Source of the DNA: Neptunomonas marina
GTDB lineage: Bacteria > Pseudomonadota > Gammaproteobacteria > Pseudomonadales > Balneatricaceae
Assembly: GCF_004005935.1 (NCBI RefSeq)
Contig: NZ_SACQ01000001.1
Span: forward strand, 651,485 to 715,484
Length of the DNA stretch: 64,000 bases
Direction: 5' to 3'
The notes beneath the pieces were generated by a model that worked only from the letters and a program-made list of their open reading frames with translations, was not told the DNA's origin and ran no database searches. This document shows, one piece after another, positions 18,680 through 28,428 of the stretch. Within the stretch, counting starts at the first letter, position 1. Each line of letters starts with the position of its first letter. The position numbers were made by a program, and so were the translations under genes.

Positions 18680-20323
18680 ATGCAGACTAAAATACTTCCG
18701 CCAACGGATAATGCTTATCAGTATCAACTGCTTATAAAAAGTCTATTGCTATCTGGGGCGCGCTACGAACCTGATCGTGAAATCGTTTATAGCGATGTGA
18801 TGCGCTACAACTATCGCACACTCAACAAGCGTATCGCTAAGCTGGCCAATGTACTATCGGAAGCTGGCGTGCAAGCGGGTGATACCGTTGCGGTAATGGA
18901 TTGGGATAGCCATCGCTACCTGGAAGCCTACTTTGCTGTTCCCATGATTGGAGCAGTGCTTCACCACGTTAATATTCGCCTTAGCCCTGATCAAATTCTT
19001 TACACGATGAACCACGCAGAAGATGACTATGTTTTGGTTCACGATGATTTTCTAGCACTGGCAGAGCCTTTAGCTGACCAAATGCCATCCGTCAAAGGCT
19101 GGATACAGCTGACGGATCAAGATAGCGCCGCTAGCACGTCACTGCCAACGCTGGGAGAGTACGAAGCACTGCTTGGCGCGGCCTCTGATCAATATGATTT
19201 CCCTGATTTTGACGAAAATTCAGTGGCAACAACATTCTATACTACCGGTACGACTGGAAACCCGAAGGGCGTTTGCTTTACGCATCGCCAATTGGTTTTG
19301 CACACGCTAACCATGGCATCAACGCTGGGTAACTATGAAGGGCAGCCGCTGCTGCGCTCTGAAGATGTATATATGCCCATGACACCGATGTTTCATGTGC
19401 ATGCGTGGGGCGTTCCCTATGTGGCAACCATGTTAGGTGTTAAGCAGGTCTACCCTGGCCGTTACGAACCGAATAAGTTGGTTCAGCTGTATCAGGACGA
19501 GCAGGTGACGTTCTCGCATGGCGTGCCGACTGTTCTGCAGATGGTTATCGATTGTGAAGCCGCAAAAACAGCTGACTTTAATGGCTGGAAAATGCTGACC
19601 GGTGGTAGTGCGCCAACGCTCGGTTTAGCCAATACCATGGCTGATTTAGGGGTGCACTTCATCACTGCATACGGAATGTCAGAGACGTGCCCAATTCTTA
19701 CCATGACATATCAGCGCAAAGATGAGTTTTCCCAACCCATGCATGACCAAATGGCGCGCCGTATTCTGACCGGTGTACCGATTGGAATGGTGGACCTACA
19801 GATCATCGATCCGGCGGGCAACCCGCAACCACATGATGGCGAGGCGATGGGTGAAGTGGTTGTGCGCACACCTTGGCTGACACAAGGGTATTACCGCGAA
19901 GCAGAAAAGAGCGCTGAGCTTTGGGAAGGCGGTTGGTTGCACACCGGCGATGTGGCGTCAATTCATCCGAACGGCTCGCTAGAGATCAAGGATCGTATTA
20001 AAGACGTTATTAAAACGGGTGGTGAATGGATCTCTTCGTTAGAGCTAGAGAGCTTGATCAGCCAACATGAGAATGTTAGCCAAGTGGCTGTTGTGGGTGT
20101 GCCTGATGATCAGTGGGGCGAGCGCCCTTATGCGATGGTAGTGCCCATTGAAGGTACAGAACTTACCCACGATATGTTGAAGCAACACCTCATGCAGTAT
20201 GTTGAATCTGGGCAGATCGCGAAGTGGGCAATACCTGAAAAGGTGTCGATTGTCGCCGAAATCCCTAAGACTAGTGTGGGTAAAATCAATAAAAAGCTCA
20301 TTCGGGAGCAGGTAATCGCGTAA
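18680..20323 (+). CDS. AMP-forming acyl-CoA ligase (AlkK-like)
   Basis: 547 residues of the ANL superfamily. The ATP/AMP loop is YTTGTTGNPKG, motif A5 is TAYGMSET, the hinge region WLHTGDVASI, and the C-terminal catalytic lysine is in GKINKK. Overall resemblance and length are closest to AlkK-type medium-chain acyl-CoA ligases and DmdB-like ligases. It should activate a fatty or thio-acid to its CoA ester for beta-oxidation. I prefer ATG 18680 (after AGGGTAGAGAC) over 18623, because residues before it are not family-like. Substrate chain length is uncertain. Confidence 0.88.
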   Translation: MQTKILPPTDNAYQYQLLIKSLLLSGARYEPDREIVYSDVMRYNYRTLNKRIAKLANVLSEAGVQAGDTVAVMDWDSHRYLEAYFAVPMIGAVLHHVNIRLSPDQILYTMNHAEDDYVLVHDDFLALAEPLADQMPSVKGWIQLTDQDSAASTSLPTLGEYEALLGAASDQYDFPDFDENSVATTFYTTGTTGNPKGVCFTHRQLVLHTLTMASTLGNYEGQPLLRSEDVYMPMTPMFHVHAWGVPYVATMLGVKQVYPGRYEPNKLVQLYQDEQVTFSHGVPTVLQMVIDCEAAKTADFNGWKMLTGGSAPTLGLANTMADLGVHFITAYGMSETCPILTMTYQRKDEFSQPMHDQMARRILTGVPIGMVDLQIIDPAGNPQPHDGEAMGEVVVRTPWLTQGYYREAEKSAELWEGGWLHTGDVASIHPNGSLEIKDRIKDVIKTGGEWISSLELESLISQHENVSQVAVVGVPDDQWGERPYAMVVPIEGTELTHDMLKQHLMQYVESGQIAKWAIPEKVSIVAEIPKTSVGKINKKLIREQVIA

Positions 20324-20340
20324 GCTTGCATATTTTTCAT

Positions 20341-20368
20341 CCCCACCGGTGGTTTTGCGCTGGTGGGG
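20341..20368 (+). terminator. GC-rich hairpin after the acyl-CoA ligase gene
   Basis: CCCCACC (20341-20347) pairs with GGTGGGG (20362-20368), but no T tract follows. Possible transcription end or attenuation point. Confidence 0.35.
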
Positions 20369-20421
20369 GGTATCTGATTCTGGGACAATGGCGGGCTTAG
20401 CACACAACGTACCCGAGACTC

Positions 20422-22638
20422 ATGAATCGTACCGCACAAGATCTTTTTTCTTATCCTCGATACTGGGCAGAATGCTTTGGCCCAGCCCCGTTTCTGCCTA
20501 CAACCCGCCAAGAGATGGACCAGCTCGGTTGGGATAGCTGCGATATTATTCTCGTCACGGGTGACGCCTATGTCGATCATCCGAGTTTTGGTATGGCGGT
20601 AATGGGCCGCGTGCTCGAAGCGCAAGGCTTTCGCGTTGGTATTATCTCTCAACCTGATTGGCGCTCTACCGATGCGTTTACCGAGCTGGGTTGCCCGAAT
20701 CTTTACTTTGGTGTGACAGCGGGCAACATGGACTCGATGATCAACCGCTACACTGCTGATCTTAAAGTTCGCCACGACGATGCTTATACACCGGACGGCC
20801 AAGAGGGAAAGCGTCCTGACCGAGCGGTTATCGTTTACTCACAGCGCATTCGCGAGTGCTATAAAGATGTACCGTTGGTTATCGGTGGTATTGAGGCGAG
20901 TCTGCGTCGTATTGCTCAGTACGATTACTGGAGTAATAAGGTTCGGCGCTCCGTGTTGATCGACTCCGGTGCTGACATCTTACTTTATGGTAATGCAGAG
21001 CGTGCCATCGTTGAGCTATCGCATCGTTTGGCGCAGGGTGAACCTGTGCACGCGATTGATGACCTACGAGGCACAGTGGTGCTGCGTGAGCATGTGCCCG
21101 AAGGCTTTGTTGAGGTGGATTCTTCGCGTGTTGACTGGCCCGGCCAAATTGATGCGTTAAAAAGCCCCTATGACTATGAAGGGGAAGAGAAGAAGTGCAG
21201 CACGAACCGCTCTGAAGAGGGCGCTGATGTGCAGCCGTTGCGGATCATTCCAGCACCGTTGAAGGGGCGGCAGCACCTTGATAAAGACGCGACGTATATC
21301 CGTTTACCCTCCTTTGAGAAAGTATCGAAAGATCCGGTCCTGTACGCGCACGCTTCCCGAGTACTGCACCTTGAGTCAAATCCGCACAACGCTAAAGCGC
21401 TAGTACAACGTGATGGTGGCAAAGAGATTTGGGCTAATCCACCTCCGCTACCGCTGACAACAGCAGAGATGGACAGTGTATTTGGTTTGCCCTATCAGCG
21501 TATTCCGCACCCAAGCTATGGTACACGTAAGATTCCCGCCTATGACATGATCAAGTTCTCGGTAAACATCATGCGTGGCTGTTTTGGTGGTTGTACCTTC
21601 TGCTCTATCACTGAGCATGAGGGGCGTATTATTCAAAGCCGCTCACAAGAGTCGGTGCTGAATGAGATCGAAGAGATTCGTGACAAAGTGCCGGGCTTTA
21701 CGGGCATGATCTCTGATCTTGGTGGTCCAACATCTAACATGTACCACCTCAACTGCAATGATCCCGATATTCAGGCGTCTTGCCGGAAACTGTCTTGCGT
21801 CTACCCGACGATTTGTAAGAACTTGGTAACTGATCACAGCCAGACAACGGAACTTTACCGCAAAGCTCGTAAGATTGACGGCGTCCATACCGTGGCAATT
21901 GCATCAGGCCTGCGTTACGACTTAGCAGTAGAAGACCCAGAGTATGTGAAGGAGCTTGTGACTCATCATGTGGGTGGTTACCTGAAAATAGCGCCGGAGC
22001 ATAGTGAAGAGGGTACGCTCTCGAAAATGATGAAACCGGGCATGGGTACTTATGACCGCTTTAAAAAGATGTTCGACAAGTACTCGAAAGAAGCGGGTAA
22101 GAAGCAGTATCTGATCCCTTACTTTATCGCTGCGCATCCAGGCTGCGAAGATGAGGATATGCTGAATCTAGCGCGCTGGCTGAAAGAGCATAAGTTCCGT
22201 GTGGATCAGGTGCAAACGTTCTATCCATCGCCAATGGCGCTAGCAACCGCGATGTATCACTCCCAGCGTAATCCGCTGAAACAAGTGAATTACAAGAGCG
22301 AAAAGCTCTATATCCCGCGCGACAGTGAGCAACGCCGTGTTCAGAAAGCGTTTTTGCGCTACCACGACGAGAAGAACTGGCCAGCCTTACGCGAGCAGCT
22401 GCAAGAGATGGGGCGGGCAGATCTGATTGGCAGTGCCGATTGGCAGCTAGTGCCAGCACAAGAGAAGCCAAAGAAAGCACAACAACGCGCTAAGCCGGCG
22501 ACTCAGAAAGGTAAAGTCGCTGCCACGGCAGCGCGTATTGATCTATCTAAACGTCCAACCGCGTTGGCGCGTAAGAAAGCGGCTAAGAAGTCGACTAAGA
22601 AAGGCCAGCAGCGCAGTCCAAAGAAAATGGCGCGATAG
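20422..22638 (+). CDS. ygiQ: YgiQ-family radical SAM protein
   Basis: 738 residues. The N-terminal YgiQ domain ([31 protein letters not shown]) precedes a radical SAM domain with the cluster cysteines C387, C391 and C394 in [10 protein letters not shown]. The family is widespread and conserved, but its reaction is not established. The last about 55 residues form a lysine/alanine-rich basic tail ([12 protein letters not shown]), an extension that could bind nucleic acid; such tails vary among relatives. It stands alone as a transcription unit. Confidence 0.93.
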   Translation: MNRTAQDLFSYPRYWAECFGPAPFLPTTRQEMDQLGWDSCDIILVTGDAYVDHPSFGMAVMGRVLEAQGFRVGIISQPDWRSTDAFTELGCPNLYFGVTAGNMDSMINRYTADLKVRHDDAYTPDGQEGKRPDRAVIVYSQRIRECYKDVPLVIGGIEASLRRIAQYDYWSNKVRRSVLIDSGADILLYGNAERAIVELSHRLAQGEPVHAIDDLRGTVVLREHVPEGFVEVDSSRVDWPGQIDALKSPYDYEGEEKKCSTNRSEEGADVQPLRIIPAPLKGRQHLDKDATYIRLPSFEKVSKDPVLYAHASRVLHLESNPHNAKALVQRDGGKEIWANPPPLPLTTAEMDSVFGLPYQRIPHPSYGTRKIPAYDMIKFSVNIMRGCFGGCTFCSITEHEGRIIQSRSQESVLNEIEEIRDKVPGFTGMISDLGGPTSNMYHLNCNDPDIQASCRKLSCVYPTICKNLVTDHSQTTELYRKARKIDGVHTVAIASGLRYDLAVEDPEYVKELVTHHVGGYLKIAPEHSEEGTLSKMMKPGMGTYDRFKKMFDKYSKEAGKKQYLIPYFIAAHPGCEDEDMLNLARWLKEHKFRVDQVQTFYPSPMALATAMYHSQRNPLKQVNYKSEKLYIPRDSEQRRVQKAFLRYHDEKNWPALREQLQEMGRADLIGSADWQLVPAQEKPKKAQQRAKPATQKGKVAATAARIDLSKRPTALARKKAAKKSTKKGQQRSPKKMAR

Positions 22639-22667
22639 CTTGATCACGCTGCCCGGTGCGTGCTTTG

Positions 22668-22699
22668 TAAGGGCGTATTGGGCGGCGAATACGCCCTTA
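22668..22699. terminator. Long stem-loop after ygiQ
   Basis: 12-bp perfect stem TAAGGGCGTATT (22668-22679) with AATACGCCCTTA (22688-22699) and an 8-nt GC-rich loop; no T tract follows, so termination is only probable. Confidence 0.5.
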
Positions 22700-22832
22700 T
22701 CATAGATTAATATAGCCACATTTGTTAATTGACTAAGCAATCAGCTGGCATTAAGTTTTGCCCATCACCTGATCGTTAGTTCAGGCCCAAGGTGGCCGTT
22801 GCGCCCCGCTAACTATGATAAGAATGGATTGC

Positions 22833-23474
22833 ATGAAACCAACACTGCTTATTGTTGAAGACTGCGAAGCAACGCGCGAACGTCTGGAAACCGCGATTGT
22901 TCAGGGAAATCAGTTTCGTTTGATCGGCTCGGTCGGCTCCTGCAAGTCAGCGGCGACGATCCTCCAAGATCGCTCTCCTGAAGTACTCCTTACCGATCTC
23001 GACCTTCCAGATGGGAACGGCGTCGAACTTATCGAGATGCTTAAGCTTCCTAATGTCCGTACCAAGCTTGCAATTGTTATCACCATCTTCGGTGATGAGG
23101 GGCATGTCATTAAAGCGCTAAGGGCTGGCGCATCAGGTTATCTGCTTAAAGATGATGATTTTATCGAAATTAACTCTGCGATTACGCAAATGCTCGAAGG
23201 CGGTTCACCCATCAGTCCGAGCATTGCACGTTATTTGCTAAAAGAGCTATCACTCGCGACATCGACGGCGGACGATCTTGAAGAGCGCCTTAGTAAGCGT
23301 GAACACGAGATACTGATGTTAGTGAGCAAGGGGTATACCTCGAAAGAGATTGGCGGAATGCTCCATGTGTCGTTTCACACGGTCAATGCGCACGTGAAGA
23401 GCATCTACAAAAAGCTTTCGGTTAGTAATCGTGCCGAAGCGATCTACGAAGCTACACGCAAAGGTATTATTTAG
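22833..23474 (+). CDS. NarL/FixJ-type response regulator
   Basis: About 213 residues. The receiver domain has the acidic pair E9/D10, the phospho-acceptor D55 (VLLTDLDLPDG) and the conserved K in LLKDDD; the C-terminal LuxR-type HTH (LSKREHEILMLVSKGYTSKEIGGMLHVS) binds DNA. Start codons at 22815, 22824 and 22833 are in frame; MKPTLLIVED at 22833 is the typical receiver N-terminus. It is the first gene of a tight four-gene operon (regulator, TonB receptor, periplasmic binding protein, HisKA_3 kinase) and its cognate kinase is surely the last one. It likely controls its own operon or an unlinked target set. Confidence 0.92.
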   Translation: MKPTLLIVEDCEATRERLETAIVQGNQFRLIGSVGSCKSAATILQDRSPEVLLTDLDLPDGNGVELIEMLKLPNVRTKLAIVITIFGDEGHVIKALRAGASGYLLKDDDFIEINSAITQMLEGGSPISPSIARYLLKELSLATSTADDLEERLSKREHEILMLVSKGYTSKEIGGMLHVSFHTVNAHVKSIYKKLSVSNRAEAIYEATRKGII

Positions 23475-23487
23475 TCGGGTTGTTAAT

Positions 23488-25518
23488 ATGTCGGTCTCTC
23501 GCTTCTGCTCTTGCGCTGTATTGGCTCAAGCTGTTGTTGGTACGTTTACCTATTCATCATCGGTTTGGGCGGATGAGGAGCTGATTGGCGACGAGTTATT
23601 TGGCCAATTACCGGTTGTGGTCAGTGCGAGCCGCTTAAACCAATCGATCTTAAACACGCCGTCGGCGGTCACCGTTATCGATAAGCACATGATCGAGGCA
23701 TCTGGGTTTACCGATATCTCTGATCTGATGCGGCTTGTACCTGGATTTAATGTGGCGAATATTAATGGCCGAGTAAAGGCGGTTAACTACCACGGTGGCG
23801 GGTGGGAATACCCTAACGGGTTGCAAGTTTTGGTCAATGGCCGCTCAACGTATCTGCCGAGCTTGTCAGTCGTCGATTGGAACAGCTTAGGTGTCCAGCT
23901 TCAGGATATCGAGCGGATTGAGGTGGTGCGCGGCCCTTCGCCATCAGCCTACGGCTCGAACTCATTTTTAGCGGCAATTAATATCATCACTATTGCGCCG
24001 GAGCTGGATGCTCGTTATGCGGTTACTGGGCGTTATGGCTCTGACGATAACGGCTATATGCTGGTGCGTGCATCGGATAATGTGGGTGTTTCGAATTACC
24101 GGATCTCTGCATCGGTCAATAAAAGCAGCGGGTATGATGGGCTTGATGATGATATCGACTATCGAACTCTGAGCTTTCATTCCCGTAGTTATCTATTTGA
24201 ACAAGATACCTTGGATCTGAGCTTTGCAGTCAATCGTGGCCGCTCGGATCCTATGCCCGATAACCTGCTAGAAACGCGCAAGAATCGTTTGACGAGCTGG
24301 TTTGGGCAATTGCAATGGCAGCGGCCATTGTCTAAACAAGGAGCGCTAACGTTTAACCTGTATCACAACGTGCACCTTGAAGACGATGCTGCTGATAGCA
24401 ACCCGATTGGTGCAGCAGCAGGTTTATCAAGCGACGTGTTCCAAAGTCTGTTTGGTACGGATAATCAGATTATTCACTACGGTATCGAAGCGAACAAAAG
24501 CGTGAAGTCGGATGCTGAACTGCAGTACAGCTGGATTAACGAGCAGGGCTTACAGTTTATCGCAGGGGGAGCGGTTCGCTATGATCGGTTAAAAGGCTCC
24601 TACTATGCAGGCATTGAGGAGGAGCATTCGGGTATCAGCTACCGTGCGTTCGGTAATATGCAGTCCCCCCTTGGTGATCGCCTTACGCTCAATCTCGGTG
24701 CGCTTTGGGAGAAAGATGAAGGTCGGCACGATTATTTCTCGCCACGCGCCAGCCTTAATTGGGAGTTGACCAAGCAGCAGTCGATCCGCTTGTCCGCGGC
24801 GCGCGCTTATCGTTTGCCATCGCTGCTAGAGCGCAACGGCGACTGGGATGTTGCGTTAGACAATGGCGTGGTGATTGATAAGCTGTATCGAAATAACCCG
24901 GATCTGCGCGCTGAGAAGATCGATAATATTGAAGTTGGCTACCTTGGCCGCTCGATAAAATATCCGCTCAGTTGGGAGCTGAAGGCCTACCACGAGAAGC
25001 GCTCTGATTCGATTTGGTATGTGCGCGACGACTCGGTGGAGGATTTTATCGGGGACGGCGTAAAGGTCATTAGCAACGCAGCTAAATATACTGCCTCAGG
25101 CCTTGAAGGTGAGGTGATGTATCGTCCCAGCCAGCGCACGTTTATCCGCGGGCACTTCAATCTTATTGATGATAAAGCCAACTATACGGCGCGCTTCAAT
25201 CCCGAACGCATAGACTCCTATGATCAGTTAGCACCGCGCAACAGCTTTGGTGTGCTGGGCTCAAAGGAGTTTGGTGATTGGCAAGTGAGTTTAGGCGTAT
25301 ATCATTTGGCGGCAACGCGTTGGTTAAGCCGTGGCGATAAAGTTGCCAGCCATACGCGTGTTGATGCCGCTATTTTTAGGCGTATTCCGATCTCGGCTAA
25401 ACACGAACTCAAGCTGTTCGTCGCAGGACAAGCACTGAATGGTGCATACAACGAATTTCGCACAGATCAAGAAATAGAGCCGCGCTATTACATTGGCTTC
25501 ACGCTAACCGAGTTCTAG
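23488..25518 (+). CDS. TonB-dependent outer-membrane receptor
   Basis: About 676 residues. A signal peptide (FCSCAVLAQAVVGTFTY...VWA) leads to a plug domain (PSAVTVIDKHMIEASGFTD, IERIEVVRGPSPSAYGSNSF) and a long beta-barrel ending in the aromatic-type C-terminus ...YYIGFTLTEF. Such receptors import a scarce ligand across the outer membrane with TonB energy. I choose ATG 23488 because the 19 extra residues from 23431 overlap the regulator gene and are not signal-like. The gene begins 13 bp after the regulator stop. Ligand unknown; no permease or siderophore genes accompany it. Confidence 0.9.
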   Translation: MSVSRFCSCAVLAQAVVGTFTYSSSVWADEELIGDELFGQLPVVVSASRLNQSILNTPSAVTVIDKHMIEASGFTDISDLMRLVPGFNVANINGRVKAVNYHGGGWEYPNGLQVLVNGRSTYLPSLSVVDWNSLGVQLQDIERIEVVRGPSPSAYGSNSFLAAINIITIAPELDARYAVTGRYGSDDNGYMLVRASDNVGVSNYRISASVNKSSGYDGLDDDIDYRTLSFHSRSYLFEQDTLDLSFAVNRGRSDPMPDNLLETRKNRLTSWFGQLQWQRPLSKQGALTFNLYHNVHLEDDAADSNPIGAAAGLSSDVFQSLFGTDNQIIHYGIEANKSVKSDAELQYSWINEQGLQFIAGGAVRYDRLKGSYYAGIEEEHSGISYRAFGNMQSPLGDRLTLNLGALWEKDEGRHDYFSPRASLNWELTKQQSIRLSAARAYRLPSLLERNGDWDVALDNGVVIDKLYRNNPDLRAEKIDNIEVGYLGRSIKYPLSWELKAYHEKRSDSIWYVRDDSVEDFIGDGVKVISNAAKYTASGLEGEVMYRPSQRTFIRGHFNLIDDKANYTARFNPERIDSYDQLAPRNSFGVLGSKEFGDWQVSLGVYHLAATRWLSRGDKVASHTRVDAAIFRRIPISAKHELKLFVAGQALNGAYNEFRTDQEIEPRYYIGFTLTEF

Positions 25519-26415
25519 ATGCGCGCTCTCTATCTGCTGTTGCTCTTGATATTGTTTTGCGTGCCGCGATTAAGCCTCGCGCAGGGCCAAGTGCATCTTA
25601 TTTTATCCTCGCAAAATGGCATCTTTAGTACCGTTCACGAAAAGATTAGCCAACGCGTTGCACAGCTTAATGCGCAGCTCCATATCGACGCGCATCTATT
25701 AGATCAGCCTTGGCAGCAAGGTATTGCGCCTAGCGATCTGTTGGTGGCCGTGGGTGCAAAGGCGGCAAAAGCGCTAATACATCAAAAACTTCCCAACCCG
25801 ATTCTGTTTGTGTTCGTGGAATCGCCGTTGCTGGCTGATATTTTACCGCATGAAAACGCACCCTCTTGGGCAGCGGTGGTGGTTGATCAACCATTAGATC
25901 GGTTAGTTTCAGTCGCCCAGTTACTGCGTGAAAGTGAAAGTTATCGTAAGAAGATGCTCTTGGTTGTCAGTGATGATAACGATGTCATGCTTGAGCAGGT
26001 TGAGCGTTTAACCCAAAGCCAGCGCCAGAATTTAGAGGTTATCTTGATCGAAGCGGGAGAGGTGGCTGCGAAAGTCATTGAACCTGCGCTGTTCAATGCC
26101 GCTGCTGTGATAGCCGTAAAAGACAAACAAGTTTGGTCGGGTAATAATGCGCGCTGGATGCTGCGCCAAGCCTATGCATTTCAAGTACCGGTGATTGGCT
26201 ACTCTAAAGCATTTCTCAAAGCTGGCGCGCTGATCTCGGCGTACTCCACGCTCGATCAGCTTGTTGATCGCTCTGCCAAAATGATCACGCAGTGGGAGAG
26301 TGCGGGTGGCTTTACCGACCCAGGTATCCACTATGCGGATTATCAAGTTGAGGTGAATAAAAGCATTGCTCGTGCCCTGCGCGTTGATGTTGATCGGTTG
26401 GAGGGTGAGCCATGA
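25519..26415 (+). CDS. Periplasmic binding protein, ABC_sub_bind-like
   Basis: 298 residues with a clear signal peptide (LYLLLLLILFCVPRLSLA|Q). The two-lobe pattern SDLLVAVGAKAAKAL, PILFVFVESPL, KKMLLVVSDDNDVM and AFQVPVIGYSKAFLKAGALISAYS resembles the TrpX/YtfQ-neighbour PF04392 type of substrate-binding proteins. The start codon follows the receptor stop codon directly (TAG then ATG), and its stop overlaps the kinase start by 4 bp, so translation is coupled. No ABC permease or ATPase is nearby, so it more likely presents a ligand to the kinase than to a transporter. That is inference. Confidence 0.75.
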   Translation: MRALYLLLLLILFCVPRLSLAQGQVHLILSSQNGIFSTVHEKISQRVAQLNAQLHIDAHLLDQPWQQGIAPSDLLVAVGAKAAKALIHQKLPNPILFVFVESPLLADILPHENAPSWAAVVVDQPLDRLVSVAQLLRESESYRKKMLLVVSDDNDVMLEQVERLTQSQRQNLEVILIEAGEVAAKVIEPALFNAAAVIAVKDKQVWSGNNARWMLRQAYAFQVPVIGYSKAFLKAGALISAYSTLDQLVDRSAKMITQWESAGGFTDPGIHYADYQVEVNKSIARALRVDVDRLEGEP

Positions 26416-27818
26416 TAAAGCGCTTATTCGCCTCGATTCAGAACCAATTGGTCATCAATGCCATTGCCCCGGTAGTGTTCGTTATCGTTTTGGTGACCTC
26501 TTTCATGTTGATGGATTCGTTAGATGGCCTCGAAGAGCGCACAGCGACACGCGGGAATGACCTGGTTCAGCAAGTGTCCGCCATGTCGGAGTTTTTCTTC
26601 TTCGCAGGTGATACGGATAAGCTCGAAGATGTCGCTGAGCTGATGATCAAGACCGATGGGATGGTGTCGATCACCTTCTATGATAGCGAGCGCCGCTTAC
26701 TGCTGGAGCGCACGAATGCCGCGCAAGGTAGCGTTAACCGATACGAAGTACCCATCTTTTCCAAGCCAGCGGAACTGGATGATTTCGCAACGATTACTGA
26801 TGACAGCACAAAGGCTGAACTCCTCGGTTATGTGAAGATAGGCCTGTCCAATAGTGCGGCAGACGAACAGCGCGTCAAAATATATCTGCGGGTGCTGATC
26901 ATCGCTATTTTGGGGACGATCTTTGGAACGATTTTGGCTTTTATCTCCAGTCGTCATATCACGCGCTCCCTTTCAACCATGATGCAGGCCGCGCGGGGTA
27001 TTAAAGCGAAGCAGTTTGCCGCCCGAAGTGCGGAAAATGGGCATGGTGAATTGCTAGAGTTCCAGCGCAGCTTTAACGAGATGGCCTCGGCACTTGAGCA
27101 GAACGAGAAAGACCTGCAGCAACGCATTAGTCGCGCGACGCAATCGCTGAATATTACGGTATCTGAGTTATCCAAGCGTAACCAAGAGCTGGCTGCTCAA
27201 CGTCAGGAGACGATTGAGCTGGAACGATCCAAAGCGATATCGGATGAGCGCACCCGTATTATGAAAGATATGCACGATGGTATTGGTGGACAGTTGGTTG
27301 CCTCAATCGCCATGATCGAGCGGGAAAAGGAGACGGAAGTCGGGCGCAACATAGCGACGATCTTGAAAGAGTGTCTTGATGATTTCCGCCTAATTATCAA
27401 CTCGTTAAATGTTAGTGCGAATGACCTTTCGGCGCTGTTGGCAGACTTTAAGTATCGTAACCAGCGCAAGCTGGCTCTGGCGGGGATCGCCTTAAACTGG
27501 CGCGTGGATAGTTGTGCTGATGACATCAACCTACAACCCCAGCAGAGTTTGCATGTGTTGCGAATCTTGCAAGAGCTTTTCACCAATATCTATAAACATG
27601 CTGGCGCATCAGAAATAGACTTTTCCGTCTATCAAGACGGCGATGATATCGTGATTAAAGTGGCCGATAACGGCCGTTTCTCAGGTTGTGGCGACGGCGT
27701 AGGGCACGGTATTAAGAACATGCAATGGCGAGCCAACGAACTAGGCGGAGAGATGGTCTTTAGTCGCTCAGAGGTGGGTGGGTGCCAAGCGCTTCTGAAG
27801 GCGCCACTGGCGCGCTAG
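26412..27818 (+). CDS. Sensor histidine kinase (HisKA_3, NarX/DegS type)
   Basis: 468 residues. Two membrane helices (about 15-35 and 158-178) enclose a periplasmic sensor of about 120 residues; then HAMP, a coiled coil (about 225-275), the HisKA_3 dimerisation box with phospho-H288 (MKDMHDGIGGQL) and an HATPase_c domain (ELFTNIYKHAGAS, VADNGRF, GHGIKNM). It autophosphorylates and passes phosphate to the regulator at the head of the operon. The 4-bp ATGA overlap with the binding-protein gene suggests fixed stoichiometry and a sensing complex in the periplasm. Confidence 0.92.
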   Translation: MIKRLFASIQNQLVINAIAPVVFVIVLVTSFMLMDSLDGLEERTATRGNDLVQQVSAMSEFFFFAGDTDKLEDVAELMIKTDGMVSITFYDSERRLLLERTNAAQGSVNRYEVPIFSKPAELDDFATITDDSTKAELLGYVKIGLSNSAADEQRVKIYLRVLIIAILGTIFGTILAFISSRHITRSLSTMMQAARGIKAKQFAARSAENGHGELLEFQRSFNEMASALEQNEKDLQQRISRATQSLNITVSELSKRNQELAAQRQETIELERSKAISDERTRIMKDMHDGIGGQLVASIAMIEREKETEVGRNIATILKECLDDFRLIINSLNVSANDLSALLADFKYRNQRKLALAGIALNWRVDSCADDINLQPQQSLHVLRILQELFTNIYKHAGASEIDFSVYQDGDDIVIKVADNGRFSGCGDGVGHGIKNMQWRANELGGEMVFSRSEVGGCQALLKAPLAR

Positions 27819-27975
27819 GTTGCGATCTCTGTCACTATTATTGGTGGTTTTCAGCTGGCCACTATAACCCTGTTTGGCTATACCCGAGTTAAATACGTAC
27901 CTGTTAGCCTATTCATTATCGTTAACGCATCTGCAGTTTGCATGCTGAACATCTTACCAATAGGGATATCAGCGA

Positions 27976-28338
27976 ATGAATGGGATAAACATCGCGCTCA
28001 TAGCCACCCTCCTGATGACATTTGCTACCTTCAGCGCACCGTTTAGCGCGGCGCGGGATAATATAGGTCAGCAGCACGTCGTGAAGGTGCGCGTTAAACA
28101 AACGGGCGGCACGCGCGGCGCAGGCTTGTGGGTTGAAATGTTACGAGATCAAACCGTTATTGCGCGTAAACGGACACATCAGCATGGTCAGCTAGAGCGC
28201 TTTCACATCCCTTATGATGACCATGCCTGCTCTGTTGTTTGGCTGCGTGTAACCGGCTTTGCGGGAGAGCCTCATCTTGAAAAGCTTGAGCTAACGGATG
28301 CCGCGCAAATCGATATTGTGATTGATCTGGATAAATAG
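27976..28338 (+). CDS. Small exported protein of unknown function
   Basis: 120 residues with a signal peptide (NIALIATLLMTFATFSAPFSAA) and a mature part of about 95 residues rich in beta-strand (VVKVRVKQTGG, SVVWLRVTGF, IDIVIDLDK). No domain is recognised. One cysteine is present in the mature part. It lies 157 bp after the kinase gene, with no promoter or terminator that I can call with confidence, so membership of that operon is open. It may be an unrelated single gene before gltX. Confidence 0.65.
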   Translation: MNGINIALIATLLMTFATFSAPFSAARDNIGQQHVVKVRVKQTGGTRGAGLWVEMLRDQTVIARKRTHQHGQLERFHIPYDDHACSVVWLRVTGFAGEPHLEKLELTDAAQIDIVIDLDK

Positions 28339-28380
28339 CACATCGTTAGGTTGTCCATAGCAACCGCTGAGCTGCATCGC

Positions 28381-28386
28381 TATAAT
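28381..28386 (+). promoter_or_regulatory. -10 box of the gltX promoter
   Basis: A perfect TATAAT 43 bp before the gltX ATG; no convincing -35 at normal spacing (TTGTCC at 28351 is 24 bp away). Confidence 0.4.
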
Positions 28387-28428
28387 GTTGTTTTTTCTCG
28401 ATAGTTCGCTAACTCAGCAGGTTTATTA

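Noticed and set aside
21174-22480. Minus-strand frames opposite ygiQ
   Set aside because: They overlap a well-supported radical SAM gene throughout and show no domain character.
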